The position numbers and the translations under genes are program-made. A stretch of 64,000 nucleotides of DNA from Rusavskia elegans (lineage: Eukaryota > Ascomycota > Lecanoromycetes > Teloschistales > Teloschistaceae). Of this stretch, positions 37,790-47,171 are shown in pieces. The stretch lies in the NCBI GenBank assembly GCA_011316305.1, contig SAUG01000044.1, positions 124,001 to 188,000 on the forward strand. Direction: 5' to 3'. Within the stretch, counting starts at the first letter, position 1, and every line of letters starts with the position of its first letter. The notes under the pieces were generated by a model that saw only the letters and a program-made list of their open reading frames with translations, was not told the origin of the DNA and ran no database searches.

Positions 37790-39411
37790 ATATAAATTGA
37801 TATAATAACGAAATTTCAACTTTATTTTCTTCCTAAAAATAGACTTATAGTATATCTTGTACCAATTTCCATAACATTTTATCTCAAGCTGTTCCTTTAG
37901 ATTTACATCGAATACCTTCTAACAATTTCTATTTGTAACTTCGATTCATCTGCTGAAACGATACGGAAAGTTTAGAATTTCATCAACGATACTTTAACAA
38001 GAGTCCTTAAGATTACGGGAATTAGAAAGCAAGTTTCCTCTGATCATTTACTACCAATCTATAAAAGCCAAGAGTTGAATGAAATATTAGAATTGACCAA
38101 AATCGAAGAGGCAGGAATAGACGTTATAGTTCGGTAGCAGGCGATCTGTAATGAGATTCCATTGCAAATTAATCAGCGCTATTTAGTAGATACGGTATAT
38201 TTTTCCAACGGTATACCGAAAATAGATGATCGAAAATGACATTTCGTAGCTGACAAAATTTTAGTAATCCATTCGATATTTCTATATTACCATCGTATCT
38301 TTTTCTAGTCGAAATCGAAGTATATATAACTTCGTTTTTAGATTACTTTAAATCTGGTTTTGATTTATAGATTTTGAATAAAGTTTAACTATGTGATATT
38401 CTTTTAGAATATTATAAAAAGTTAGAATTTATCGTATTATTTAAAGAATAGATCGCGCTATATACAATTAAAATTCTAGCTGAAAAGGCAAAAGTTAAAC
38501 GTTCTAGTAAAAATATTATAAATATTTCGACTATAAATAGAATAAGATTTCCGGCTTCCAAAATTAGCGGAAAATTGAACGATACTTTGAACCAACAATA
38601 TATACGGTAAAAACGAGAGCCGCCGAATGGTATAAACCATTTAGTAAGTCTTTCCGGTCTAGAAAGACTGAGAATACGGCCAGTGAATGTGGCCAAAAAT
38701 ACAAATCGCTGTAATCAACGATGTTAGAATTGAGCTAGAGATCTATTATAAAGACATTTAGAAAGTACTAAACCGTCAAAAGTTTCTTTTAATTAGCAAA
38801 GAAAGTAAATTTTTTTATTATAGCTCTATCGTTATAGACGTTTTTTGTTTCTATCTAATTTGGTTAATTGAATCTACTAGAACATCCGTAGTTTTAGTTA
38901 AAGATTTAACAAAATTAGAGATTCGATTCGATTTATTGATATTCTTTGATAAATAAAATGTTGAATTTAGTTTATTTTAAATTATAGTCGAAATCAATTC
39001 AATAAATCAATAAATAGATATATTGATTTTGAAAGAAAATTTATAATAGATATAGTCTAATAACGTTAATATAGTTATTCGTATACGCTAATACTTTTCT
39101 ATTATAGTTTAAAACGAATATATCAAAAGATAATACGAAAGAAATCGTCGAAAATTTATATTATTAAGACGAGGACTAATATAATAGAAACGGCCAAAAC
39201 TATTACAAAAAAATAAATTTAAATAGAAAAAAATCAGTAAGTATTTAATTATCTCTTGTGTGAAATTTTTTTTTTAGCAACAATTCTACTAAATATTAAA
39301 ATATCGAAAAACTGTCTATATATCATTTTATATTGACTGTATACAATACTTTCTCTATAGATATCTAGATATTATTCCCTTTCTATCTCCTATACTTCCT
39401 GTTTATACCTA
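37790..39411. other. moderately RIP-mutated stretch with decayed coding traces
   Basis: Mutation load rises from left to right. A plus-strand frame around 38,009-38,215 reads protein-like (ITGIRKQVSSDHLLPIYKSQ) before TAG/TAA stops of the kind produced from CAG/CAA or TGG. Another frame near 38,460-38,700 keeps a protein-like reading (LNDTLNQQYIR). These may be relics of one old gene or element; no family recognised. A 94-codon minus-strand frame at 38,412-38,696 is probably the shadow of the second trace. Confidence 0.35.
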
Positions 39412-39747
39412 TTATAAAGAAAAACGTATCCATCCAAATACTCTATTTGCCGTAGATAGGCTTGTTCCTTGTTGAAAAGCTGAGTCTCCTACGCGAAATT
39501 GAAAAGCCCGTGAGGCTTCCGATGTCGGTCGGCCAACCCCTATAGCCCCAGGATCAAAGTGTCGCAGCCCACCTCTTAACCCTGTCACACGCTGCGTAGA
39601 GCAAGAGCTCGTGGGTGTTTTGCAACTGAAATTGGGATCGAACGACGTGTAGATGGGAGACTGTTTCTGCCGCTGAAAGGCAAACCCGTAAGAAAATGGG
39701 GAGTTGGCTTTATTGACCTGTGTACCTGTCAGGTAGGTCCTGTTCAT
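39412..39747 (-). CDS. hypothetical protein, 111 aa
   Basis: First frame of the unmutated island. The open frame extends upstream to about 39,843, but the first ATG is at 39,747, giving 111 residues (MNRTYLTGTQVNKANS...). It is rich in Ser, Phe, Gly and Arg, with no signal peptide, membrane segment or known motif. It lies at the left boundary, within ~60 bp of the return to AT-rich sequence. It could be the last exon of a gene whose upstream exons lie toward 40.1 kb. No family recognised; coding status moderately likely. Confidence 0.35.
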   Translation of the reverse strand: MNRTYLTGTQVNKANSPFSYGFAFQRQKQSPIYTSFDPNFSCKTPTSSCSTQRVTGLRGGLRHFDPGAIGVGRPTSEASRAFQFRVGDSAFQQGTSLSTANRVFGWIRFSL

Positions 39748-40008
39748 CTCGGGCGGCCAGCTAGGGGCCCTTATGGCTGTTAGCACAAAGGAGAAAACGG
39801 AGGAAGCGGTGACTGTAAAATAACTCGGACGGGTTGCTTTCAAGTTGCTGAATGGCTCAGAGACGAGTGATCGATGGACGGATAGTCAGCTATCTGCGAA
39901 AAACAGAATGAACCTTGACATTGCATGTATGCTATGTTCTCATCTATGTCCTCTGTCTCTCGAAAGACGCTCGTCAATAAATTCACGACCTCGTTTTCTT
40001 AGCTTCCG

Positions 40009-40080
40009 GAAAACTTGGCTCAGCGGTAGAGGCACGTCCGCTCTGCCTCTTGCTTTTCCCGATCGAACCCTGGTCGGTAT
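40009..40080 (+). other. tRNA-like pol III promoter (A and B boxes), SINE-like
   Basis: TGGCTCAGCGG at 40,016-40,026 matches the tRNA A box. GATCGAACC at 40,061-40,069 matches the B-box consensus GWTCRANNC. They are 45 bp apart, as in a tRNA gene. However, the expected anticodon and T stems do not pair, so this is not a functional tRNA. A tRNA-derived SINE or a decayed tRNA is the best reading. No poly-A or repeat partner was seen in this window. Confidence 0.45.
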
Positions 40081-40169
40081 ATGAAGAAGAGGTATATGTT
40101 GACCCGAACGATACAAGTTTTTGAAGTGCGCGATACTTTTGCAGGCTGAAAGCATACTTGTCTTTCTCT

Positions 40170-40724
40170 TCAGACATGTCTCGTAAAATCCCCTCCTTCT
40201 CCTTTCAGGGCCTTGATACGGGCGGACTTGGTCTCGATTTCCAGCAAGAGATGTGAAACATCGACAAATGGGCGGTTGGTTCCACCCTGTGCAGCACAGT
40301 GTGACACTAGTTCCCCCATTCTAGCGTGGGCTTTCCAGAGATATTCCAGGTTCTTCTTCAGCTCAGTAGCGTATAGCCGACTCTGGTTGAGGAGTGAATG
40401 CAATTGCGGAACCGTCTGGGCTTCTTCATGATTTCGATCCAGCACGACTTTTTGTTCATCATACCTGCGTTGCATATCATAAAGAGCTGTTCGTTTCTTG
40501 TTTATATCCGATTCAGCCTGTCGCATTGCAGTAGTGGTCACCGTCACTTGGTGATTCAGTCGGTGGATCTCATCGACTAGTTGCCGTTCTCGCTGGTAGA
40601 ATTGCTTGGCGAAGCCCCAATCTAGACCCCTGGAGGTGGTGGTATTTAGGGACTGCGATGCATCAGCAAATTCCTCTTTATTGGAGAGAGGAAGTTTTAC
40701 AGAAGTTATTGGTAGGTCCTCCAT
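40170..40724 (-). CDS. coiled-coil hypothetical protein, 184 aa
   Basis: ATG-initiated frame of 184 codons on the minus strand, single exon. After a short N-terminal segment (MEDLPITSVKLPLS), residues ~38-150 are rich in Gln, Glu, Lys, Arg and Leu with a heptad-like pattern (QRERQLVDEIHRLNHQ; DMQRRYDEQKVVLDRNHEEA; ATELKKNLEYLWKAHARM). A long coiled coil is predicted by eye. No enzyme motif, signal peptide or membrane segment. The stop overlaps the ATG of a further frame (40,177 down to 39,983, starting MSEEKDKYAF) by a few bases. That frame could be a separate small gene, a frameshifted tail or a spliced continuation. No family name can be given; codon use looks like a real gene. Confidence 0.6.
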   Translation of the reverse strand: MEDLPITSVKLPLSNKEEFADASQSLNTTTSRGLDWGFAKQFYQRERQLVDEIHRLNHQVTVTTTAMRQAESDINKKRTALYDMQRRYDEQKVVLDRNHEEAQTVPQLHSLLNQSRLYATELKKNLEYLWKAHARMGELVSHCAAQGGTNRPFVDVSHLLLEIETKSARIKALKGEGGDFTRHV

Positions 40725-41147
40725 GAGTGTCTGATGTTCTCAAATCGTGGAGGACATCTGCTTGAATGAACAAGCAGCTTTAAATACTCCTTGCAACTAC
40801 GGGTCGAACTGAACAGAGCGCATCCTGACGCTTATGCTATTGGGCGATGTGGTCGGAAGGCGAAGAGGCTAGTTCCCACCTTGCTTATAGGAGTGTCCTC
40901 TAGATTGTAGGTCCCATAGCGCTATCCGTCTTCTGTTAAAGCATAGCTCCGTAAGTGGCTTGAAGCTTGAAGTTTGTTAAGCATTTACCGGCCACAATGA
41001 CTTGCAGATTAGCTCTTTACCCCAGACCACTGGCAATAATCTTATACTATTGGTCTCCGGAAATATAGCGACCGGCTAGCACTGCAGATCAATAGGCTAG
41101 GTTAGCGGATTAGTCAGTCTGCGGACCGATTACCCAGGGGTCACGAC
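40725..41147. other. intergenic, no gene seen
   Basis: Normal-composition sequence upstream of the coiled-coil gene. No frame of interest and no clear promoter element, repeat or RNA gene. Confidence 0.4.
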
Positions 41148-41366
41148 TCAACTAGCACGAACTGCATGTCGACTAGTCAAAGCTTCGTACACCCTATTCC
41201 CTGCGCATCGAGTGGATAGAAGGTCAATGCTGGCATATATTTTTGCTGGATCAGCTTTCCTTAAATGTTGGACCAAAAGTGGGACCCCACTCCGGCTCAC
41301 ATTAAACAAGCTTGACAAGGAAAGATCATGTGTGTTGTTCAAAGTGCGCGAGAAGCTTCTGCGCAT
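41148..41366 (-). CDS. possible small protein or exon, 72 aa
   Basis: Minus-strand frame with ATG at 41,366 (MRRSFSRTLNNTHDLSLSSL) and protein-like composition, Leu/Ser/Arg-rich. The opposite strand over the same bases (41,212-41,400) is also open and protein-like, so strand is uncertain. No motif recognised. Confidence 0.2.
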   Translation of the reverse strand: MRRSFSRTLNNTHDLSLSSLFNVSRSGVPLLVQHLRKADPAKIYASIDLLSTRCAGNRVYEALTSRHAVRAS

Positions 41367-41659
41367 TGACTTCCATAGCAAAACCCGGAGGCCGAAGTAA
41401 AACCTCGAAGGCCGGAGCCGTACTCAGAGCCTGTGTACGATCCGTATGAAGTGGAACGTTAGGGACGAGTCATGCTCATAACCTGCGGTCCGTGCCAGCC
41501 ACGAAAGAGAACAGTCCTTGGGATGACTTAAGACTTGAGGAGAATATGGAGCGCTAAAGGCAGCCTTAGCAAGGATTGCAAGTACGGGACGTTGGTTGTG
41601 TGACTTCGATCTAACCGGACACAGTATAGACTGAAGCTGTGAGGCGTTCACCGGCGTTC

Positions 41660-41890
41660 CTAAAGGCTAGGAACAAGAGGATCATCGTATTCCATGAGCT
41701 CGGTCATAATACGGTATGGATACGGGTTTGAGTCAGTACCTTCTGTCCTTATCGCATTACGGATGCTCTCGGCTTCTTGATATGCGATGCCACCTTTGTG
41801 CATCATGACTACTAGCAAGTTAGCTATGTAAGCCAGATCCCAGGACAAGGGTGGAAGGCTTGGTTGGGATAATGCTATTAAGCCTACTGA
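41660..41890 (-). CDS. probable C-terminal exon of an unidentified gene
   Basis: An open minus-strand stretch reading QPSLPPLSWDLAYIANLLVV, then IAYQEAESIRNAIRTEGTDS, and ending ...EYDDPLVPSL-stop at 41,660. There is no in-frame ATG at its start. A plausible splice acceptor CTCAG/TAG lies near 41,890. A short frame MSSEAEHRRSQPIRAETQ immediately upstream (41,943 down to 41,890) ends at that same TAG and could belong to an earlier exon. I could not find a donor that keeps frame, so the model is incomplete. No family recognised. Confidence 0.35.
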   Translation of the reverse strand, partial: SVGLIALSQPSLPPLSWDLAYIANLLVVMMHKGGIAYQEAESIRNAIRTEGTDSNPYPYRIMTELMEYDDPLVPSL

Positions 41891-42051
41891 GTTTCAGCTC
41901 TTATTGGTTGAGAGCGACGATGTTCGGCTTCTGACGACATGTTTTCGAGCATTGGGACTTAGTTCATGGTGCTTCGAATGCTACGTTGAGGAAGTTTTCT
42001 GGAGCTGCCGCATTACAAGTTTAGATCCGGTCTTCTCCGGAGCTAAGCTTG

Positions 42052-42108
42052 TATCTTATCTTTTGGACGAGATCATTATCTTAATCTTGACCGTTATCTT
42101 ATCTGATA
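42052..42108. promoter_or_regulatory. cluster of six GATA-factor core sites
   Basis: Within 57 bp there are five TATC cores and one GATA core (starting about 42,052, 42,057, 42,077, 42,095, 42,100 and 42,105). Several are in the full (T/C)TATC(T/A) form recognised by fungal GATA zinc-finger regulators such as those of nitrogen, iron and light control. The cluster lies between the minus-strand exons below 41.95 kb and the plus-strand frame at 42,418. Role in regulation is inferred. Confidence 0.45.
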
Positions 42109-42417
42109 GTTGTGCGTCTTTCAATCATTGTGGCTCCTTCTAACCGTGCACCCGTCCCCTTTTGCGAGTCATTAGCGCCGCGGCGCGAGATGCCCGTGAA
42201 ACAATGGTTATTAGCATGCAGGGATTTACCCTACATTCATGAGTACTTATCCAGAACTTTTACTTTTTAACGCTATCTTGATGATGGTACATATGAAAAT
42301 TGAAATGCCAAGGCAGCGGCACCTGGTACCTGCCGCGCGGTGGTGCGCGCAGCCACGGTTAGAAGGAGCCATCATTGTCTACCGTCCTTAATAGGTTACA
42401 CAAGCTCCTTACAATAC

Positions 42418-42660
42418 ATGCCTCCAGACGAGAACTTCACAGCCAAGATGGAAGATGCCTTTGGCCCTGGGTACGAGTTGTTAGGTCTGCTGGGGTGGCT
42501 AGCGGCTAGCAGGCTCACTCGTTTCCAAGGCGTCTTTATATGTGTGCTCCTCATGTGGCCGTGCAGCTTGTTTAGATTGCACATTGTCAAGCCGCTCCGG
42601 GTTTTGAGGGTACGAGAATATCTGATGAGATTTGTGGTTCTATGTTATTCACTCCGTTGA
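42418..42660 (+). CDS. possible small membrane-associated protein, 80 aa
   Basis: Frame from the ATG at 42,418 (MPPDENFTAKMEDAFGPGYE) to 42,660. Residues ~20-50 are hydrophobic (LLGLLGWLAASRL; GVFICVLLMWPCSLF), which would give one or two membrane segments. The minus strand at the same place is also open and protein-like, so the strand call is uncertain. A GTACGAG donor near 42,612 and an AAAAAAG acceptor near 42,673 could extend it into a second exon. A perfect 14-bp palindrome (TGGCCTTAAGGCCA) lies downstream at 42,808-42,821. No family recognised. Confidence 0.25.
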   Translation: MPPDENFTAKMEDAFGPGYELLGLLGWLAASRLTRFQGVFICVLLMWPCSLFRLHIVKPLRVLRVREYLMRFVVLCYSLR

Positions 42661-42924
42661 TGGGAAAAAAGCGAACAAGGCTTCCAGTAGCCCGTGCCAA
42701 CATTTGGTCACTTTCCGCCCTGGTCCTGGAGTAGACTACATGGAGCGAAGCAATTGGCTGAGATTGCTTACCTGCCTCGATTCCTCCGCCGGGTTAGCAC
42801 ATAACCATGGCCTTAAGGCCACAAAACCCTAACAGGCATCCAAGACGGGACACCGGGAAATAAAGAACATTAATTGAAAAAGCTGATAGACTGATGGCGA
42901 ATTATGCCGGACTTCATCTGTAAA

Positions 42925-43419
42925 CTAATGACATTTGGCACAATACCTATACTGACAGTTCCTTGTAGGGCAATCCCCCTGTAACGGTGCACCCGATCTC
43001 CTGCAACGGCAACAGTACTTGATGAGATGGTACTTCTGTGTCTCAATCTTACGCTGATTATCTTCGGCCCTGGACTGCCTCATTTGCAGCCACTCTCTTC
43101 GGATCACGTCTATTGACAGATATGAGCTTTGGTCGGAGTCAACTTCGCAATTCGTACTGCTCGAGGAATCCGCAGGTCATTGAACTAAGTTCCCACCTTC
43201 TATTGGAGTAGCGCCATGTTTGCTTGGGCGTGCAGGTGAGACCGCCCTGTGATCCGTACCCTGCTGGGAGGTAACGGTAGCAGAAACCGGTTGGTCCTTT
43301 CGCTCCTCTTGTCGATGACACCATTCCTCGGGTCCTGTGGCCAGTTTTTCCGGATCGTGGTCGCTGGCCCACCTGCCCTGATGAAAGCCTTGCTGATCGA
43401 GCAAGTGTATCCCACGATA
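42925..43419 (-). pseudogene. zinc-ribbon-like cysteine-rich protein, interrupted by TGA
   Basis: One minus-strand reading frame is open from 43,419 to 43,180 and again from 43,176 to 42,925, broken only by a TGA at 43,177-43,179. The upstream part is charged and Gln/Pro-rich (HDPEKLATGPEEWCHRQEER). The downstream part is Ser-rich, then basic, and ends in a cysteine cluster at the very C-terminus: KYCCRCRRSG...DCPTRNC...YCAKCH. That is a CxxC-x-CxxxxC-x-CxxC-type zinc-binding pattern like the short C-terminal zinc ribbons of many small fungal proteins. TGA may be a CGA-to-TGA transition; no intron of reasonable length removes it. No start codon was identified. It is probably related to the gene at 44,016-44,544. 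Confidence 0.45.
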
Positions 43420-44015
43420 TCATCTCAAGCGAGTTTAGAAACCGGAGTTTGGAGTGGTGCTCATCGAATAATGCTTTTGGTGATGATGTACGTAGCTGCA
43501 TTTGCGTTTTATTGAGGTTGGATGTGTGCGGTCGGAGAAGGATACAGCCACGAGATGTTAAATGGTAATAGGGAGCTCGGGAAGTTTGTATGACTTATGC
43601 CAGCGATGAACAGGCAGTCCAGCCGCGAGCAGATGAAAACAGGGGAGGCACCGAGAGATCTCCTCAATTTCTCGCTTATTCAGAGTAAATCATGACCGAT
43701 TAATCGTTCAGAGACGGGAAGCCATTTGTTAATTAACTTGTAATAGCCGGTTGACTAAAATGTTGCTACAGGAAAGTGGGTCGACGTACTTTTACCGAAG
43801 TCTGGGATATGATAGGATTAACTGAGCGATCAAATCTGTGCCTAGGCGTGATAACCGCAATTCTAAGCACCAAGAGCACCTAGCTCAGTAATCCGTTCCA
43901 GTTATACTTCGTATTGTTAGGCTAGCATTCAAGGATGATAGTTTCGCGGGGCCAGCTCATGATTGATCCCTTGAATAACGCCATTACCTGGTCAATGCGC
44001 GCCGCCATCTATGGT
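43420..44015. other. intergenic, no gene seen
   Basis: Normal-composition DNA separating the two cysteine-rich frames. No supported coding frame, repeat or RNA gene. Confidence 0.35.
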
Positions 44016-44544
44016 TTAGGGCGCTCCGGTGGGTCGATAGGTATCCATCGGCGGCGGCGGCGACGATTGATTGGACGGAGGTACCCTACCCATGGTAGGT
44101 GAAGACAGGAATTTGTCATAATGGAGCTTCTCGGGCATGGAGTAATCCATTGAGACGGGGTTAAGCACCTCCGACGTTCGGCATCGTGACTGATATTCCA
44201 TGTCAGAGTGACCATATCCCAACACCCGCACTAGCGGGTTATGATAGTGACGGATGATTCATCGTACAGATTTGAGTGCCGCCATGGCTCCCCCAAAGGT
44301 AGTGCAGTCTTCTATCCAGTAGTCGTGCATGTGGACGGAGGGTCTCCTCATTAGCAAGGGTACCGTAATGGGCCTCTGTTTTTATATGGCATTCGGCGCA
44401 CACTACATAACCACACTTGCAGATCCCGTTCTTGCGGTGTCTTTTAAAAGTGTCACAGGCGCAATAGCTCTGTTTATCTTCCTGCAGGACCAAAATCTTC
44501 GACTTCTCGACACGCTGCTGGCCTTTGAGAGGAGCTTCTCTCGA
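44016..44544 (-). CDS. zinc-ribbon-like cysteine-rich protein, probable two exons
   Basis: The upstream exon (open from 44,544 to 44,364 on the minus strand) contains YCACDTFKRHRKNGICKCGY followed by VVCAECH, a CxC...CxC...CxxC zinc-binding arrangement. A phase-compatible intron 44,231-44,363 (GTACCC donor, ATAACC branch-like sequence, CGCTAG acceptor, 133 nt) would join it to a Ser/Pro-rich second exon (44,230-44,016: GYGHSDMEYQSRC..., SSPPPPMDTYRP). Without splicing, the first frame runs to a stop at 44,239. The 5' end is unresolved; upstream, a further exon near 44,590-44,660 (EETPKKACRMTTGAYAQ) is possible. The ending 'C-A-x-C-H' is shared with the broken frame at 42,925-43,419, suggesting diverged tandem paralogues. 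Function unknown. Confidence 0.4.
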
Positions 44545-44891
44545 TCACGCCCGCGCCCGCCACCGTTCACCTCTGCAAACCCGGATAGGTGTCGCTGCCC
44601 TGGGCATAGGCACCGGTGGTCATCCTACAGGCTTTCTTCGGAGTCTCTTCATATTCCCCTTAAGCGGCTGTGCTCCTGCGCTTTCGCAGGCCAGGTTGGG
44701 AAACGCACAGTTGTGTCGTCATCGGGACGTTACTTAGTTGTCCTCTTAGTGTAATAGGCGTTATAAGATTTACTGAATGACTGGTAATAGGATACATATA
44801 GATCCGTACAAGCTTGTAGCTGATACTCCAACTTTTAAACTAAAAATTAATCCCCCTACCAAGCACAACTTCCTGACCATGCGTCTCCTAG

Positions 44892-46257
44892 GGATGCTCA
44901 CTTACTATTCCGGTTGCGCGTCCCGCAACAGCAGAGGGGTTACAGGTAGCAAAGGAACAAGATACAGAATTCGAGCTAGTGTTCGGACTAGACCTGTTTT
45001 TTATTGGTCGGGGCTCTATCTGCGAATTTGGTACAAGGAGGCAACACAAACCCTTTTTAGCGAACAAAGCGGCTAAGGACTGTGGTTTCAAAATCAACTC
45101 CGTAACAGAGTTCCACACGTTCAACCGGTCCGGCATTGCAACTGCTTACAAATTTGACCCTAGTAGCAGTGGCACTATTCCAGAAGAGTTTAACCCCCTA
45201 GACCTACTTCCACGCCGACATGCATCCTTCTACACAATCTGTACGCCGTTCGACGCCTTCTCAACGTTTACTCTATCCGTCGTCTTACCTTCGTGTCTAT
45301 CTTGTAGTCAAGCGGCGATTCTACCACCTGTCTTTCGGCATGGTTTCGCATCATTCACTCCCTTGGAGTGGTTCTCACAGCTATTCTAATCCTGCTATAA
45401 GGTTTATAGATCCATCACATCAAGGCCGTTCACATTCTTCGTCCCTTCGGGCCCGAACTTTACCTCCTATCGAAAAACCTTCATCACTTTCGACATCAGA
45501 AATCATCCACCAGCGAGTACAAACAGCCCGCAGTGTCCCTGTGCCGACTTCTCTGCCCTCGGCGCTGGCAAATAAACCCGGTTCTCGTCGGATTGTTATT
45601 CCTGACCTGCTCAATCCTAGCATAGGTGAAGATAGTGGTAATGAATCTAGACCTCCCCTAAACAGGGCTGTAGGTTCTCAGGTTTTAACCGTACCCTCGG
45701 CAAGAGCACCACACCTTCAACAGAGGCAAGAGCACCCTTCCTCTCAAATAAAAGACTGTAAAGGCCTGGTTATTTCCAGCCCAACGCCTCAGCACCCTCT
45801 TACCCAAGACGTCATCCCAAGTACGCAGTGCTCCGTGTTCGATCGATTTCTATATACTGAGTCCAGTATAACGCTCCTTGGGGCGTTTCCCAGCCAGCCT
45901 CAGCCCTTCCATAGTCCTATGTCGTTGTCTTATCGCACTTCGACAGCGACTCCTGGTAAGGCAGATCGATGCTCTAAGGTGTCCACGGATACTTGGATAA
46001 ACCTCCTGCTTGTTCCTGTCGATAAAGAAGTTGCCTCTAAAGCCGCTGACACGCAACGTAAGCGCAAGGCCGGCTTCCGGCGCCGAGAGCAGAGAGTCTC
46101 GAAACCGGTAAAGCATACCGAAGGGTTAGAGCAACGGTTGCGAGAGTTGAAAAGAGAGATGAACTTTTATCACGACTTAATGGCCCATACCTTCAAGAGC
46201 ATGTGCGACCTTAAATTCCGGATCGATCTACAGGCCGAATGGCAGCCGAACCGCTAG
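44892..46257 (+). CDS. degenerate bZIP-like regulator, >=432 aa, two exons seen
   Basis: Exon 44,892-45,240 (reading ...EQDTEFELVFGLDLFFIGRG...) joins in frame to 45,308-46,257 through a 67-nt intron with donor GTACGC and acceptor CTTGTAG. A TCTCCTAG acceptor with a CTGAC branch-like sequence precedes 44,892, so an earlier exon is likely and the start is unknown. An alternative start is the ATG at 45,220, giving 345 aa without splicing. The middle is long, Ser/Pro-rich and disordered-looking. The C-terminal ~70 residues have a basic stretch (DTQRKRKAGFRRREQRVSKP) and a leucine/charged helix (GLEQRLRELKREMNFYHDLM). This resembles fungal bZIPs of the cys-3/Atf4-like type but lacks the conserved Asn and following residues of the basic region. 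A nuclear regulator is plausible; DNA binding is doubtful. Confidence 0.5.
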
Positions 46258-46350
46258 TTGCAGTCGTATTTGTGACGGTGTCGAAAAGGGCCTGTTAGGG
46301 ATGGTCATGGTTGAAGAACGGCTATAGGATAGATAGATGACATTGTCTAA

Positions 46351-46858
46351 TCATTTGGTCGACGCGAGTTCATCGTACAACATCCGATACAGGCTGGCTT
46401 GTTGGAGGTTCGGGTTATCGTAATCAATCTGCATCTGCGAAGCTATACATCGTCTGATATTAGACAAGGGGTTAATTAAACTACCGATCTCGCTTGTCAT
46501 CGTGATTCCTCCCCAGCATGTTGGAAAAAGGTTCGGAATGAATGGCTTTCCATCCATCCCTTTGCCATCGCCGCTGCCGGTAAAAGGTGGGTACCCAGCG
46601 CGGATGAAAACACGGGAGATAGCAAAACATCACCGGTCGCCAAATGCCAGCTGAGTACCAGCCAGCGATGATTGACCATTTGAACGACGGCGAACTATCT
46701 GTACCATGAGCAGCAGGGGCTGAGGAGAGTACCAACGACAAGTCGGACGCCAGCTCAATTTGATCATTTCTTGGTAGAGATAACCTCAGCTCAGCCGTCA
46801 GACCATACTTCGTTGTTGGGTAAAATTCTGTTGTAATACTAGGGAAGTATGAATCCAT
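46351..46858 (-). CDS. hypothetical protein, 140 aa, two exons
   Basis: Exon 1, 46,858-46,659, starts ATG (MDSYFPSITTEFYPTTKYGL). An 85-nt intron 46,574-46,658 (GTACTC donor; CTTTTACCGGCAG acceptor after a pyrimidine tract) joins it in frame to exon 2, 46,573-46,351, ending ...ASLYRMLYDELASTK-stop. The spliced product is 140 residues. Both exons read protein-like only in these two frames, which supports the splice. No motif, signal peptide or membrane segment is visible. The start codon abuts the ATG of an opposing plus-strand frame (46,859-47,185) in the palindrome CATATG, leaving no room for a promoter between them, so at least one of those starts is not real. Confidence 0.45.
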
Positions 46859-47171
46859 ATGCGCCTATTCATACCGCTACCTACCAGGAAGTGTAGACTG
46901 AGTCTGCGCCGCTACAGCTGCACATCCGAGCGCTACACTGAAGCACCTACACGTTGGGTTAGGGTCAACAACCCACGTCTCTTCGGGCAGGAGCACAGTC
47001 ACCACGTTTCTTTCAGTCCCACGACCTCAGCTCCAAGATATCCAGCATTCATCATCGCGGGAAGGCCACCTCTAGTACGTCTGCGCCTGACTTCCAATGT
47101 AGCAGCATTGCCCAAGACAACCATGGAATACCCGATCGTGTCTCGGCCCCAAGCCGACAGTTTTTCGGCAC

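Noticed and set aside
38412..38696. 94-codon minus-strand frame
   Set aside because: Composition is that of an antisense shadow; the plus strand of the same segment has a more protein-like, stop-interrupted reading.
40016..40075. Functional tRNA gene
   Set aside because: A and B boxes match, but anticodon and T stems do not pair, so only a tRNA-like promoter or SINE remnant is claimed.
39845..40084. 79-codon plus-strand frame
   Set aside because: Overlaps the tRNA-like sequence and minus-strand frames; no supporting motif.
43139..43501. 120-codon minus-strand frame overlapping the cysteine-rich pseudogene
   Set aside because: Different frame over the same bases; composition (Arg/Gly/Ser) typical of a shadow, whereas the other frame leads into a clear zinc-binding C-terminus.
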